A stretch of DNA of 64,000 nt, taken from UBA668 sp041178405. GTDB lineage: Bacteria; Actinomycetota; Acidimicrobiia; Acidimicrobiales; Ilumatobacteraceae. This document shows, piece after piece, positions 25,629 to 33,698 of the stretch. A program made the position numbers and the translations under genes. Position 1 is the first letter of the stretch, and the number at the start of each line of letters is the position of its first letter. The stretch lies in assembly GCA_041178405.1 (NCBI GenBank), contig JBEGVK010000055.1, positions 6,376 through 70,375 on the forward strand, in the 5' to 3' direction. The notes under the pieces were generated by a model. The model saw nothing but the letters and a program-made list of their open reading frames with translations, was not told where the DNA came from and made no database searches.

Positions 25629-26986
25629 GCGAGGCAGGACTTCCCTCCGTCGTCGTCGTCGGCCGTCCGAACGTCGGAAAGAGCACGCTGTTCAACCGCA
25701 TCGTCGGCGAGCAGGCTGCCATCGTCGAGAACAGGCCGGGGGTGACGCGTGACCGCAAGTCACTCGAGGCCGAGTGGCTGGGCACGCGGTTCCTCATCGT
25801 CGACACCGGCGGCTGGCTTCCGGGTGGATCCGAACTCGACGAGAAGGTGAGTCGGCAAGTTGAGGCTGCGGTTCGAGACGCCACTGTCGTGCTCTTCGTG
25901 GTCGACGCCTCAGTCGGGCTGACCGACGACGACCAGGCCGTCGCTCAGTGGCTGAGGAAGATGGGCATTCCGGTGCTCGTCGTGGCGAACAAGGCCGACA
26001 ACGACCGTCGCGAGAACGAGCGCTGGGAGTTCATGGCGCTCGGCCTCGGCGAGCCGGTGCCCGTGAGTGCGCTCCACGGTCGCCGCGCCGGCGACCTGCT
26101 CGACGAAGTGATCGCCCGCCTCCCGTCACTCGACGATGCCGCGACTGCCGAGACCGGGGTGACAGAGGCAACCGGTGACGCCGAGGCTGCCCCGCTGTGG
26201 CATCCCGATGACGAGCCGCCGCGTGTGGCGATCGTCGGGCGTCCCAACGTCGGCAAGAGCACGCTCTTCAACCGACTCGTGGGCGAGGACCGCTCTGTCG
26301 TCCACGACATGGCGGGCACTACGCGCGACTCGATCGACACGCTCGTCGAGACTCCTGACGGGCCGATCGTGTTCGTCGACACGGCTGGCATGCGCCGAAG
26401 GAGCAGGATCGACGACTCAGCCGAGTACTACAGCATGGTGCGCGCGCTGCGCGCCATCGACGACGCCGACATCGCACTGCTCGTCATCGACGCCACCGAG
26501 GGCGTGACCAGCCAGGACCAGCGGCTCGCCGAGCGAGTCGACGCGTCCGGCTGCCCGATCGTGGTGATGCTCAACAAGTGGGAGCTTGTCGACGATGCCG
26601 ACGACAGGGCAGCGATCACTGCCGAACTCGAGCGGAAGCTCTACTTCGTCGGGGATTCGCCGGTGCTCAAGATCTCGGCGCTCACTGGCAAGGGCGTGCA
26701 CAAGCTGCGTCCGGTACTCCAAGAGGCGATCGAGCAGTACCGCCGGCGCGTGCCCACCCGTGACGTCAATCGCGTGATCGCCGATGCGCAGCAGCGACAG
26801 CCAGCCGGCCACGGCCTCCGAGTCCTCTACGCCTTGCAGGGCGCCACCGATCCGCCGACGTTCACGCTCTTTGCGAATCGCGAGCTGCCGGCTACCTATC
26901 TTCGATACCTCGAGCGGAGCATCAGGGAGGCATTCGGACTCGGTGCGACGCCGATCAAGCTGCGTGTCAGGAAGAGGAGCGAGTGA
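25625..26986 (+). CDS. der: ribosome-associated GTPase Der (EngA)
   Basis: A 453-residue protein with two tandem GTPase domains. G1 motifs GRPNVGKSTLF occur at about residues 13 and 206, each followed by G3 (DTGGW, DTAGMRR) and G4 (NKAD, NKWE) motifs; a KH-like C-terminal domain ends in IKLRVRKRSE. It assists assembly of the 50S ribosomal subunit. ATG 25625 overlaps the DUF512 stop and has GGGAGGA at 25614-25620, spacing 4. A 26-residue acidic linker separates the two GTPase domains. The next gene follows 1 bp later, so it is part of the same transcript. Confidence 0.94.
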   Translation: MSEAGLPSVVVVGRPNVGKSTLFNRIVGEQAAIVENRPGVTRDRKSLEAEWLGTRFLIVDTGGWLPGGSELDEKVSRQVEAAVRDATVVLFVVDASVGLTDDDQAVAQWLRKMGIPVLVVANKADNDRRENERWEFMALGLGEPVPVSALHGRRAGDLLDEVIARLPSLDDAATAETGVTEATGDAEAAPLWHPDDEPPRVAIVGRPNVGKSTLFNRLVGEDRSVVHDMAGTTRDSIDTLVETPDGPIVFVDTAGMRRRSRIDDSAEYYSMVRALRAIDDADIALLVIDATEGVTSQDQRLAERVDASGCPIVVMLNKWELVDDADDRAAITAELERKLYFVGDSPVLKISALTGKGVHKLRPVLQEAIEQYRRRVPTRDVNRVIADAQQRQPAGHGLRVLYALQGATDPPTFTLFANRELPATYLRYLERSIREAFGLGATPIKLRVRKRSE

Positions 26987-26987
26987 C

Positions 26988-27248
26988 ATGCCGTGGTGCG
27001 AGGACTGCGCCCGCTATCTGGCACCCTCGGGTGTCCGCGCTGACGGCACGTGTCCCTCGTGCGGCCGATCTCTCGAGTCGCAGCGGCCTGTCGAACGCGT
27101 GAGCAGCCGGTCGCTCGACCTTCGGCGCCTGGCGGCGGGCGCCGACGGCGACCGAGACAGCACGGCGGCGCCATGGCACTTCAAGCTGCTGGTCGCCATG
27201 CTCGTTGCCTACCTCGGCTGGCGGGTGATCGACCTCTTCACGGGATAG
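26988..27248 (+). CDS. small zinc-ribbon membrane protein
   Basis: An 86-residue protein. Cys4 and Cys7 (CEDC) and Cys22 and Cys25 (CPSC) look like a zinc ribbon. Residues 66-84 (FKLLVAMLVAYLGWRVIDLF) form a single membrane helix near the C-terminus. The short arrangement is reminiscent of small proteins placed next to der in actinobacteria. The start ATG lies 1 bp after the der stop, so it is translationally coupled. Function is unknown. Confidence 0.7.
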   Translation: MPWCEDCARYLAPSGVRADGTCPSCGRSLESQRPVERVSSRSLDLRRLAAGADGDRDSTAAPWHFKLLVAMLVAYLGWRVIDLFTG

Positions 27249-27265
27249 CATCTGCCGCCGGTCGA

Positions 27266-27343
27266 CGGGCTGTGGCGCAGCTTGGTTAGCGCGCTTGTCT
27301 GGGGGACAAGAGGTCGTGGGTTCGAATCCCGCCAGCCCGACCA
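27266..27343 (+). tRNA. tRNA-Pro(GGG)
   Basis: A 78-nt cloverleaf including an encoded CCA. The acceptor pair is CGGGCTG and CAGCCCG; the anticodon stem CTTGT/ACAAG encloses CTGGGGG, giving the anticodon GGG at 27301-27303. The T arm has GTGGG-TTCGAAT-CCCGC. It reads Pro codon CCC and lies 17 bp after the zinc-ribbon gene stop, so it may come from the same or its own transcript. Confidence 0.95.
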
Positions 27344-27377
27344 CACCCCGCACGGAGATCGCCCGCCGTGACGAAGA

Positions 27378-27403
27378 GCGGCGACGCTGCTGCGAGTCGC
27401 CGC
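27378..27403 (+). terminator. hairpin downstream of tRNA-Pro
   Basis: GCGGCGAC pairs with GTCGCCGC (8 bp) with a 10-nt loop 35 nt past the tRNA. It may end the tRNA transcript. No T-tract. Confidence 0.4.
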
Positions 27404-27440
27404 CAGACAGGGTGCCCTAGCGGCTCGCGCGAGGCACCGG

Positions 27441-27446
27441 TAGTCT
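27441..27446 (+). promoter_or_regulatory. -10 box of leaderless promoter, VWA-like lipoprotein gene
   Basis: TAGTCT followed by CTCGGG and GTG 27453 gives a 6-nt gap and marks the start of the three-gene envelope cluster. Confidence 0.5.
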
Positions 27447-27452
27447 CTCGGG

Positions 27453-28280
27453 GTGCATTTCCGGCCCCTTCTGCCCAGTTGTCGCCCCACGAGGGCTGGT
27501 GGCGCACGGGCTCGGCGGCGCTCCGACGCTGCTCTGGCAGTGCTGGTGGCGATCGCGGCGCCAGCAATTGCGTCCTGCTCGGCGGTCAGCGGAGAGGCCA
27601 GCGAGTACAACTTTGCCTGTGACGCAGCACCGCCGGTGCAGCTGTCCCTCGTCGACATCTCCACCAGCGGACGCGATATCGACATCCTCGCCGAGCGCCT
27701 CAATGCGGTGCAGGTCGATGCCGAGCGGGTCGCCGACTGCGACGGCGAGATCACCATCGTGGCGTGGGGCGGGTCGGCCTCGACCTCCGAGGTGCTCTTC
27801 CAAGGACAGATCAGAGTCGTCGGCGCCAGCGAGATCGGCCGCGATCGCAAGATCCCTGCGGCTGTCGATGCGGTGATGGACGAGGTCCGCCAGAGCCTCG
27901 CCACGGTGCTGGGATCCCGTGCATCGGGGGGCCACGACCTCCTGGCCGCCTTCTCGATCGTGTCCGACTTCGTCAGGGCCGCCGGGGGCACCGACGCCAA
28001 TATCGCAGTGAGCATCTACGCCGACGGCGTGTCGACGGAGGGCTCTGCCGACATCAATCGCCCCGGCCTCAGCGAGGCACGGCTCGAAGAGCTGATCGCC
28101 GAGCAGACCATGCCCGACCTCAGCGGCGTGCCCATCTCGATGTTCGGCGTCGGCCGACTCGGGGGAACCGACAAGCCGCCCCAGCAGGTGGTCGACCTCA
28201 CCCAGGCCTACGCCCAGATGCTGTGCGAGGCCACCGGGGCGGAATGCCGCACATTCTCCAGTACATTTTCGGCAGATTGA
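27453..28280 (+). CDS. lipoprotein with VWA-like domain
   Basis: A 275-residue protein. Residues 10-41 form a basic, then hydrophobic signal segment ending in IASC with Cys42 as lipidation site. From residue 60, VQLSLVDISTSGRD carries a DxSxS metal-ion-dependent adhesion motif; GGHDLLAAFSIVSDF and ISIYADGVSTEGS follow, matching the strand order of VWA domains. Such domains bind proteins via a divalent metal. It is the first gene of a tight cluster with a membrane protein (79-bp gap) and an OmpA-like protein. The partner and role are unknown. Confidence 0.6.
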   Translation: MHFRPLLPSCRPTRAGGARARRRSDAALAVLVAIAAPAIASCSAVSGEASEYNFACDAAPPVQLSLVDISTSGRDIDILAERLNAVQVDAERVADCDGEITIVAWGGSASTSEVLFQGQIRVVGASEIGRDRKIPAAVDAVMDEVRQSLATVLGSRASGGHDLLAAFSIVSDFVRAAGGTDANIAVSIYADGVSTEGSADINRPGLSEARLEELIAEQTMPDLSGVPISMFGVGRLGGTDKPPQQVVDLTQAYAQMLCEATGAECRTFSSTFSAD

Positions 28281-28359
28281 GTCCTGGGGACCACGACCAA
28301 CTGCCAGCAGCGCTCATTTCCGCCAGGAACTGCCCAACCGACCAAGGCCGGGAGACACA

Positions 28360-29637
28360 GTGGGACTCTTCAACAGCAGATCAGGTGCCTGGAGCACCTT
28401 GAACGGCGAGGCTGCCGCACCGACGCGCAAGTCGGTGCAGCGCAGCTTCGATCGCGACCCCATCGACTGGGCGTCGCACGTCCGGATCGTGGCACCCCAG
28501 CCCACTGACTCGCCGATCGACCTTCCCGAGGGCGCCGTGCTGCACGTTGCCGCCCAGTTCGTCGCCGAGGCCCGTGCCCAGGCCGCCGAGTACGCAGCTG
28601 GCGCCAGTGCCGCGATCCGCGAGATCCTCGCCGATGCACGAGCCCGGCGCTTCGAGGCGGTCCAGCAGGCCAAGGCCCGCCGACTGATGCTCCAGAGCTA
28701 TCGCGCCGCCCTGCAGCGTCACGCCGACGCCCAGCGCATCCTCGGCCCCCATGTGCGCTTCAGCGGGTCGACCGGAAAGAACCTGTGGATCCTGTTCTTC
28801 CTGGTCGGCGATGCCGCCGGCATGACCCTTGCGCTCACCTATGGCGGCGAGTCGCCGTTCATCGCCGGCGTCATGGCCCTCGCGGTCGGCGCTGCGGTGA
28901 TCGTCTCCGGCAAGCTCGGAGAGGACCTTCGGCGAGAGTCGTTCGTCAAGAACCTCTCGTCGTCGGGTGATGAGGAGACCGAGCGCGTCGTCGAAGCGGT
29001 GTTCGGCGTCGACGACAGCAGCCGTCTGCTCAACCGCAAGGTGCTGTACACCTTCATCGGCACGTCCTCGCTTGCCGGGCTCGCCATCGGCGTGTACCGA
29101 GCACAGGAGGAATCCATCTCCATCGGCATCGCGTTCGGCATGTGGGCTCTGCTCATCGGCGCTGGCTCCTTTGCTGCTTCCTGGTACTACTGCGATCCGG
29201 CGCGCACGTTCATCTCGCTCACCCAGCAGGCAGTCGACGATGCCGAGGCCATCTTCCAGTCGACAGAGATCGACGCCATCGAAGAGCACAACGCCAATAT
29301 CGAGGCTGCCAAGCACATCGTCCGCGAGTACCGCCAGCGAGCCGAGGCGGCGTGGAACATGACACTGGCAGGTGCTGCCGCGGCGATGGCCGCCAACAGC
29401 GGTGTGATCGGACTCGCACAGATGAAGGGCCACTGGGTGTTGCAGCAGCGCATGCCCGACACGTACTGGCCCGACCTGAGCGAGTACTTCGAGATCGTCG
29501 ACCGCGACGACGTCGCGCCCGACTCGGCGACTGCCACCCTGCTCGAGCCCATCACCGAGGAGACCGAGCGTCCCACGTACTGGCTCTCAGAGGTCGGGGC
29601 GGGCCGTACCCGCGCCGGCGTCGCCGCAGGCGGCTGA
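28360..29637 (+). CDS. multi-spanning membrane protein with coiled-coil regions, unknown function
   Basis: A 425-residue protein that I do not recognise. Residues 58-125 are alanine/glutamate/arginine-rich and predicted helical. Four likely membrane segments follow at about 143-160, 165-183, 227-247 and 250-272 (for example NLWILFFLVGDAAGMTLALT and VLYTFIGTSSLAGLAIGVY). Residues 285-345 are again helical, possibly a coiled coil, then an alanine-rich segment. The C-terminus has an acidic tail. GTG 28360 has GGGAGA 6 nt upstream. Its context between a VWA-like lipoprotein and an OmpA-like protein suggests an envelope complex. Confidence 0.55.
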   Translation: MGLFNSRSGAWSTLNGEAAAPTRKSVQRSFDRDPIDWASHVRIVAPQPTDSPIDLPEGAVLHVAAQFVAEARAQAAEYAAGASAAIREILADARARRFEAVQQAKARRLMLQSYRAALQRHADAQRILGPHVRFSGSTGKNLWILFFLVGDAAGMTLALTYGGESPFIAGVMALAVGAAVIVSGKLGEDLRRESFVKNLSSSGDEETERVVEAVFGVDDSSRLLNRKVLYTFIGTSSLAGLAIGVYRAQEESISIGIAFGMWALLIGAGSFAASWYYCDPARTFISLTQQAVDDAEAIFQSTEIDAIEEHNANIEAAKHIVREYRQRAEAAWNMTLAGAAAAMAANSGVIGLAQMKGHWVLQQRMPDTYWPDLSEYFEIVDRDDVAPDSATATLLEPITEETERPTYWLSEVGAGRTRAGVAAGG

Positions 29638-29680
29638 CCGGCAGTGGCAGACCGCTCCGCTCCGGTGATGGAGCGCATCC

Positions 29681-30364
29681 GTGGCTAAGCGTCGCCGCCG
29701 TCGTTCCCGCAGGCGTGCTCGCCGGCGCAGTACTGCGCCCATCGGCATGATCGCCGGTGGCGTCGCCGCGGTACTCGTGCTCGTTGCCGGAGGCCTTGCG
29801 TACTCGAATGGCGCCTTCGACAGCCTCCTCGTCAGCGAGGAGGCCGCTGGGCTCACCGGGGTGTCGGCCTCGTCAGACCGATTCCGCGGTGCCGAGGGAA
29901 TCGACGTCGGCGAGATCACGCCCGTCGAGTACTGGTGGACCGACCCCACGGCAATCATCTCCGAGCCCGAGCCGGCGAGTTCGGTGCCCAATACGAACGC
30001 AGGCGAGCAGTACCAAGAGGTCCAGATTCCCGCCGACGTGCTCTTCGAGGCCGACTCGGCCGAGCTCGGACAGAATTCCTACGAGGCGATCCAGGCGATT
30101 GCCGACACGGTTGCTGATGCCTCGCTGCGAATCATCGTGGTGTGCCACTCGTCATCCGACGGCAGCATCGCCACACGTCTCACGCTCAGCGAGGACCGCG
30201 CCGACGCGCTGGCCTCGGCGCTCGAAGATCTCCTCGGCCGGCCCCGCGGCTCCATCACGCGTATCGGCAAGGGCGACAGCGAGCCGCTGCCCGGCATCGA
30301 CCAGTCGACCTCAGAGGGACGCGCGCTGAACCGGCGCTGCGAGGTCTTCATCCAGTTCCCGTAG
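29681..30364 (+). CDS. OmpA-family C-terminal domain protein
   Basis: A 227-residue protein with a very basic N-terminus (AKRRRRRSRRRARRRS), a single membrane segment at about 20-42 and an OmpA-like domain at 105-225. The signature is LSEDRADALASALEDLL followed by the final RALNRRCEVFIQF, where the Asp/Arg pair contacts peptidoglycan. The usual GHTD segment is CHSSSDGS here, so it is a divergent member. Predicted topology puts the OmpA domain outside. GTG 29681 has GGAG about 9 nt upstream. It is the third gene of the cluster and separated from the membrane protein gene by 43 bp. Confidence 0.75.
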   Translation: MAKRRRRRSRRRARRRSTAPIGMIAGGVAAVLVLVAGGLAYSNGAFDSLLVSEEAAGLTGVSASSDRFRGAEGIDVGEITPVEYWWTDPTAIISEPEPASSVPNTNAGEQYQEVQIPADVLFEADSAELGQNSYEAIQAIADTVADASLRIIVVCHSSSDGSIATRLTLSEDRADALASALEDLLGRPRGSITRIGKGDSEPLPGIDQSTSEGRALNRRCEVFIQFP

Positions 30365-30372
30365 CGGCATCG

Positions 30373-31107
30373 ATGTGCGGCCGCTTTGTGTCGACGAGCA
30401 GTCCGGCGACGCTGGCTGCGGTGTTCGAGGCCACACCGCCGCCGGTCACGCTTCCGCCCCGCTACAACGTGGCTCCCACCACCGCCGTGTACGGCATCGT
30501 GGAAGCGACCGACCGCACGAGGCATGTCGAGGTCTTCCGGTGGGGTCTCGTGCCCTCCTGGGCGAAGGACATCTCGATCGGCGCTCGCCTCATCAACGCG
30601 CGCGCCGAGACGGTCACCGAGAAACCAGCCTTCCGGAACTCGTTCGCCCGGCGTCGCGTCATCGTGCCGATGGACGGCTTCTACGAGTGGCAGCCGTCCG
30701 GATCGACGCGGGCCACGAAGCAGCCGTATTTCGTTCATCGCACCGACGGCCAGCTCCTTGCAGCGGCAGGCCTGTGGTCCTCATGGCGCGATCCCTCCGT
30801 GCCCGACGAGACGGCGGCCTGGCTGCATTCGTGTGCCCTGCTGACGACTTCTGCCAACGCCCTGATGGCGCCCGTGCACGATCGGATGCCGGTGGTACTC
30901 GAGTCAGCAGACTGGGCCGAGTGGCTCGATCCATCGAATGACGACGTCGTCGGCCTTGCCGGACTGCTCCGCCCCGCTGCGGACGGGGTACTCGAGCGTC
31001 ACCCCGTGGGCATCGAGGTGAACAGGGTCGGCAACGATGGACCGGGGCTGATCGCCCCTCTGGGCGAGATCAGCGACACGGTTCCCACCGAGCGTGGCCA
31101 TCGCTGA
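30373..31107 (+). CDS. SRAP domain protein (HMCES/YedK-like)
   Basis: A 244-residue protein of the SRAP family. The N-terminal Met-Cys-Gly-Arg-Phe leaves Cys2 at the N-terminus after Met removal, where it forms a thiazolidine crosslink with abasic sites in single-stranded DNA. Also present are YNVAPTT, ARAETV, MDGFYEWQ, and a His in VHDRMPVVL. It protects abasic sites during replication. ATG 30373 follows the OmpA-like stop by 8 bp, so it may share the transcript. Confidence 0.9.
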   Translation: MCGRFVSTSSPATLAAVFEATPPPVTLPPRYNVAPTTAVYGIVEATDRTRHVEVFRWGLVPSWAKDISIGARLINARAETVTEKPAFRNSFARRRVIVPMDGFYEWQPSGSTRATKQPYFVHRTDGQLLAAAGLWSSWRDPSVPDETAAWLHSCALLTTSANALMAPVHDRMPVVLESADWAEWLDPSNDDVVGLAGLLRPAADGVLERHPVGIEVNRVGNDGPGLIAPLGEISDTVPTERGHR

Positions 31108-31199
31108 ACGTGTGTCAGGAATTGGTCAAGTTCGGAACGAGTCGTCAAGTCTCGGGTGTCCGGTGCCGATGAAGACGCCGGAGACACAAGGAGCAGATC

Positions 31200-32126
31200 G
31201 TGGATACCACAGAGAGCCTGCCGCAGGGGAGTGATCAGGTCGACATCGGCAGCGTTGCGTTTGCGCGCCGTATGGCGAATCTCCTGTTGGCGACCCGGCG
31301 CGAGCGCAGGGTGTCGATCGGCCGCCTTGCCCGACGCAGCGGGGGCCGCTTCTCGAAGCGCGATCTGCGCGCGTGGGAAGCCGGTGAGCGCCGCCTTGAT
31401 GCGCCCACGGTGCTGCAGCTGACGGGCCTGTATGGCTGTGACGTGTCCCAGATCCTCCCATCGCGCCTGCCGATCGCCGTGGAGTTCGGGCGAATCAGCG
31501 CTGGTGGCGTGAGTGCTCAGTTCGAGCCACTCAGCTCGACGTCCCTTCTCGAGGCGTACCTCCGGCTCGTGCGCTCGCTGCGACGGCAGAAGAGTGCGCC
31601 GACTGTCGAGTTGCGTCGCGATGACATCGAGGTGCTCGCCGCCTACCTGCAGGAGAAGGGCGAAGTCGTCGTCGAGCGCCTCGGCGCGCTCATGGGCGCA
31701 ACGCGGAGCCAGCGCACTGCAATGGCCGGCCTGTTCGCGACCGGTGCTGTCGTGATCGGACTCGTCGGCACCGCAGCGGCGGGCGGCCCGAGTCCGGTCA
31801 CTGGGCCAGCCACGCTGGCACCCGCTGATCGTGCTCCGACGATGTCGGATCAGGCGCCCCCCACGATGCCGGCACTCGTCGAGTCGAACGCGCCCATCGC
31901 TGTTCCGGTGATCGTCGTCACCGGCGACGGTGGCGTCCTGACGGCTCCTGGCGCCTCCATGACGGGTTCATCGTCGATGTCGAACTCGACGCTGTCAGCA
32001 TCTGCGACCGCTGCCACCGCATCGGTGAGCGACTCGAGTACCGGTTCCGACGTTCCGCTCGTAGACACTGACCTCCCGACCGAGGTTGATCCGGTCGTCG
32101 AGGTCGGCGTCCCGCCGCTTCCCTGA
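31200..32126 (+). CDS. XRE-type helix-turn-helix protein with membrane anchor and Ser/Thr/Pro-rich tail
   Basis: A 308-residue protein. Residues 20-85 contain an HTH domain with the recognition region RLARRSGGRFSKRDLRAWEAGERR, as in XRE/Cro-type regulators. Residues 150-170 hold a hydrophobic helix (AMAGLFATGAVVIGLVGTAAAG), and the following 135 residues are rich in Ala, Ser, Thr, Pro and Asp. The layout cytoplasmic HTH, single helix, extracellular tail resembles RodZ or membrane-tethered regulators, though no RodZ-specific motif is seen. GTG 31200 has AAGGAG at 31189-31194 with 6-nt spacing. Nearby 7-bp GTCAAGT repeats at about 31123-31149 may be regulatory. Confidence 0.65.
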   Translation: MDTTESLPQGSDQVDIGSVAFARRMANLLLATRRERRVSIGRLARRSGGRFSKRDLRAWEAGERRLDAPTVLQLTGLYGCDVSQILPSRLPIAVEFGRISAGGVSAQFEPLSSTSLLEAYLRLVRSLRRQKSAPTVELRRDDIEVLAAYLQEKGEVVVERLGALMGATRSQRTAMAGLFATGAVVIGLVGTAAAGGPSPVTGPATLAPADRAPTMSDQAPPTMPALVESNAPIAVPVIVVTGDGGVLTAPGASMTGSSSMSNSTLSASATAATASVSDSSTGSDVPLVDTDLPTEVDPVVEVGVPPLP

Positions 32127-32132
32127 TCGCCT

Positions 32133-32537
32133 CTACCCGAGGTCGTGCAGGGCGTTGCGAATGGCCACTGCGGCCGACTCAAGGCCATCGCGGTCCGCAG
32201 TCGCCGCCGCATTGGCAAATGACAGCTCAGCCATCGACGTCGTCGGGATGACGTGCAGGTGGGTGTGGGGCACCTCGTAACCGGCAATGATGAGCCCGAC
32301 CCTCTCGCAGTGAAACGCACGCTGCTGGGCCCGCCCGATGCGGTGGGCGACCTCGAAGAGGTGAGCGGCAAGCGACGCCTCGAGGTCGATCCAGTGGTCG
32401 ACCTCGTCGATCGGCACCACGAGTGTGTGGCCGTGTGCCATCGGATTGATCGACATGAACGCAGCGCACCGGTCGTCTCGATGTACGAACGTGCCGGGTA
32501 TCTCGCCGGCGATGATGCGCGAGAAGACAGTGGTCAT
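32133..32537 (-). CDS. HIT family protein
   Basis: A 134-residue HIT-domain protein. The catalytic triad motif is HTHLHVIP at residues 91-98, and the N-terminal segment FSRIIAGEIPG is typical of HINT-like proteins. These hydrolyse or transfer nucleotidyl groups on alpha-phosphate. ATG 32537 lies 7 nt after TACCGT. It is divergent from the phosphatidyltransferase gene and ends 6 bp past the XRE-type gene stop. Confidence 0.9.
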   Translation of the reverse strand: MTTVFSRIIAGEIPGTFVHRDDRCAAFMSINPMAHGHTLVVPIDEVDHWIDLEASLAAHLFEVAHRIGRAQQRAFHCERVGLIIAGYEVPHTHLHVIPTTSMAELSFANAAATADRDGLESAAVAIRNALHDLG

Positions 32538-32544
32538 GAGCGTC

Positions 32545-32604
32545 ACGGTAGACGACTGCACGACCTTGCAGACTCCGGTGCGGGCCCATGGCGGTCGCTA
32601 CCAT
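32545..32604. promoter_or_regulatory. divergent leaderless promoters, HIT and phosphatidyltransferase genes
   Basis: Minus strand TACCGT at 32545-32550 is 7 nt before ATG 32537; plus strand TACCAT at 32599-32604 is 7 nt before ATG 32612. Confidence 0.6.
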
Positions 32605-32611
32605 CACCGCC

Positions 32612-33253
32612 ATGGACGACTCCGACGCACGTGACGACGGAGGGTCTCGAACGGAATCCAGAGCCGACGATCGAACGCCGCCCCGCTACCTGACACTGCC
32701 GAACGCATTCACCCTCCTGCGTCTGTGCTGCATCCCGGTCTTCGTGTGGCTGCTGTTCGGACGAGATTCCCGCCTGGCCGCCGGACTGCTCCTCGGCGCA
32801 CTCGGCGCCACTGACTGGGTCGACGGCTGGCTGGCTCGGAGGTTCAATCAGGTGAGCGAGTTCGGGGCAATGTTCGACCCGACAGCCGACCGACTGCTGT
32901 TCGTCGTAGCGATCACCTCGATCATCATCGACGGTTCAGCGCCGCTGTGGTTCTGCGTTGCGGTCATGACGCGCGAGGTGCTCGTCGGTGGCACGGTGGC
33001 AGTTGCCACCCTGTTCCTGCGGATGGCGCGCTTCGACGTGACGTGGTGGGGAAAGACAGCGACGTTCCTGCTGATGTTCGCCTTCCCGGGCTTCCTGCTC
33101 GGGGAGTCGGGAATCGCCGTCGACTGGTTCTTCGAGGCGGGCGCCTGGATCCTCGGCCTTCCGGGACTCGTCCTGAGCGTGTGGACCGGTATCGGATATG
33201 CGCCACTCATCCGCGACGGCATCCGCCGTGGCAGGAGTTCCGCTGGTACCTGA
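32612..33253 (+). CDS. CDP-alcohol phosphatidyltransferase family protein (PgsA-like)
   Basis: A 213-residue membrane enzyme. The complete CDP-alcohol transferase signature D-x2-DG-x2-AR-x8-G-x3-D-x3-D is present (Asp68, Asp71, Gly72, Ala75, Arg76, Gly85, Asp89, Asp93) in GATDWVDGWLARRFNQVSEF and GAMFDPTADR. Hydrophobic helices surround it. It makes a phospholipid from CDP-diacylglycerol and an alcohol, most likely phosphatidylglycerol phosphate or cardiolipin. ATG 32612 is 7 nt after TACCAT and is preferred over the in-frame codon at 32588. Position next to gcvH parallels actinobacterial gene order. Confidence 0.88.
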   Translation: MDDSDARDDGGSRTESRADDRTPPRYLTLPNAFTLLRLCCIPVFVWLLFGRDSRLAAGLLLGALGATDWVDGWLARRFNQVSEFGAMFDPTADRLLFVVAITSIIIDGSAPLWFCVAVMTREVLVGGTVAVATLFLRMARFDVTWWGKTATFLLMFAFPGFLLGESGIAVDWFFEAGAWILGLPGLVLSVWTGIGYAPLIRDGIRRGRSSAGT

Positions 33254-33280
33254 CACCAGATCGACGATCCTGCCGACGGC

Positions 33281-33286
33281 TAGGGT
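33281..33286 (+). promoter_or_regulatory. -10 box of leaderless promoter, gcvH
   Basis: TAGGGT, 6 nt, ATG 33293. Confidence 0.5.
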
Positions 33287-33292
33287 CGGGAC

Positions 33293-33673
33293 ATGAACAT
33301 CCCGGGCGAACTTCTCTACAGCACGGATCACGAGTGGGTGCGGGTCGATGGCACCAGGGCGAGGGTGGGCATCACCGACTACGCACAGGACTCCCTCGGC
33401 GACGTCGTCTTCGTCGAGATTCCGTCCGTCGGCACCCGGGTGTCGGCGGGGCAGCGGTTCGGCGAGGTCGAGAGCACAAAGTCGGTGAGCGATGTCTATG
33501 CACCGGTCGCCGGCACCGTGATCGCCGTGAATGAGGCTGTCGCGTCGGGTCCCGAACTCCTCAACTCCGACCCGTACGGCGAGGGTTGGCTGTGCGAGAT
33601 CGAGATCGATGGCCCGGACGCAGTGGCCGGCCTGCTCGACGCTGCCGCCTATCGGGCCCTCATCGAGGGCTGA
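33293..33673 (+). CDS. gcvH: glycine cleavage system H protein
   Basis: A 126-residue lipoyl-carrier protein. The lipoylated Lys63 lies in FGEVESTKSVSDVYAP, and the N-terminal segment STDHEWVRVDG is typical of H proteins. It shuttles the aminomethyl group between the P (gcvP) and T (gcvT) proteins, both encoded in this window. ATG 33293 is preceded by TAGGGT 6 nt upstream and no ribosome site. It starts the block that matches the Rv1826 to Rv1830 order of mycobacteria. L protein (dihydrolipoamide dehydrogenase) is not in the window. Confidence 0.95.
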   Translation: MNIPGELLYSTDHEWVRVDGTRARVGITDYAQDSLGDVVFVEIPSVGTRVSAGQRFGEVESTKSVSDVYAPVAGTVIAVNEAVASGPELLNSDPYGEGWLCEIEIDGPDAVAGLLDAAAYRALIEG

Positions 33674-33684
33674 CCGCCGCCAAC

Positions 33685-33690
33685 TAGACT
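33685..33690 (+). promoter_or_regulatory. -10 box of leaderless promoter, FHA gene
   Basis: TAGACT, then 8 nt, then ATG 33699. It lies 12 bp past the gcvH stop. Confidence 0.45.
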
Positions 33691-33698
33691 CGGGGCTG

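Noticed and set aside
28360..30364. Zorya-like defence system because of an OmpA-like gene beside a membrane protein
   Set aside because: No MotA/ZorA signature, helicase or nuclease gene is present.
27266..32126. Integrative element inserted at tRNA-Pro
   Set aside because: No integrase and no repeat of the tRNA 3' end were found.
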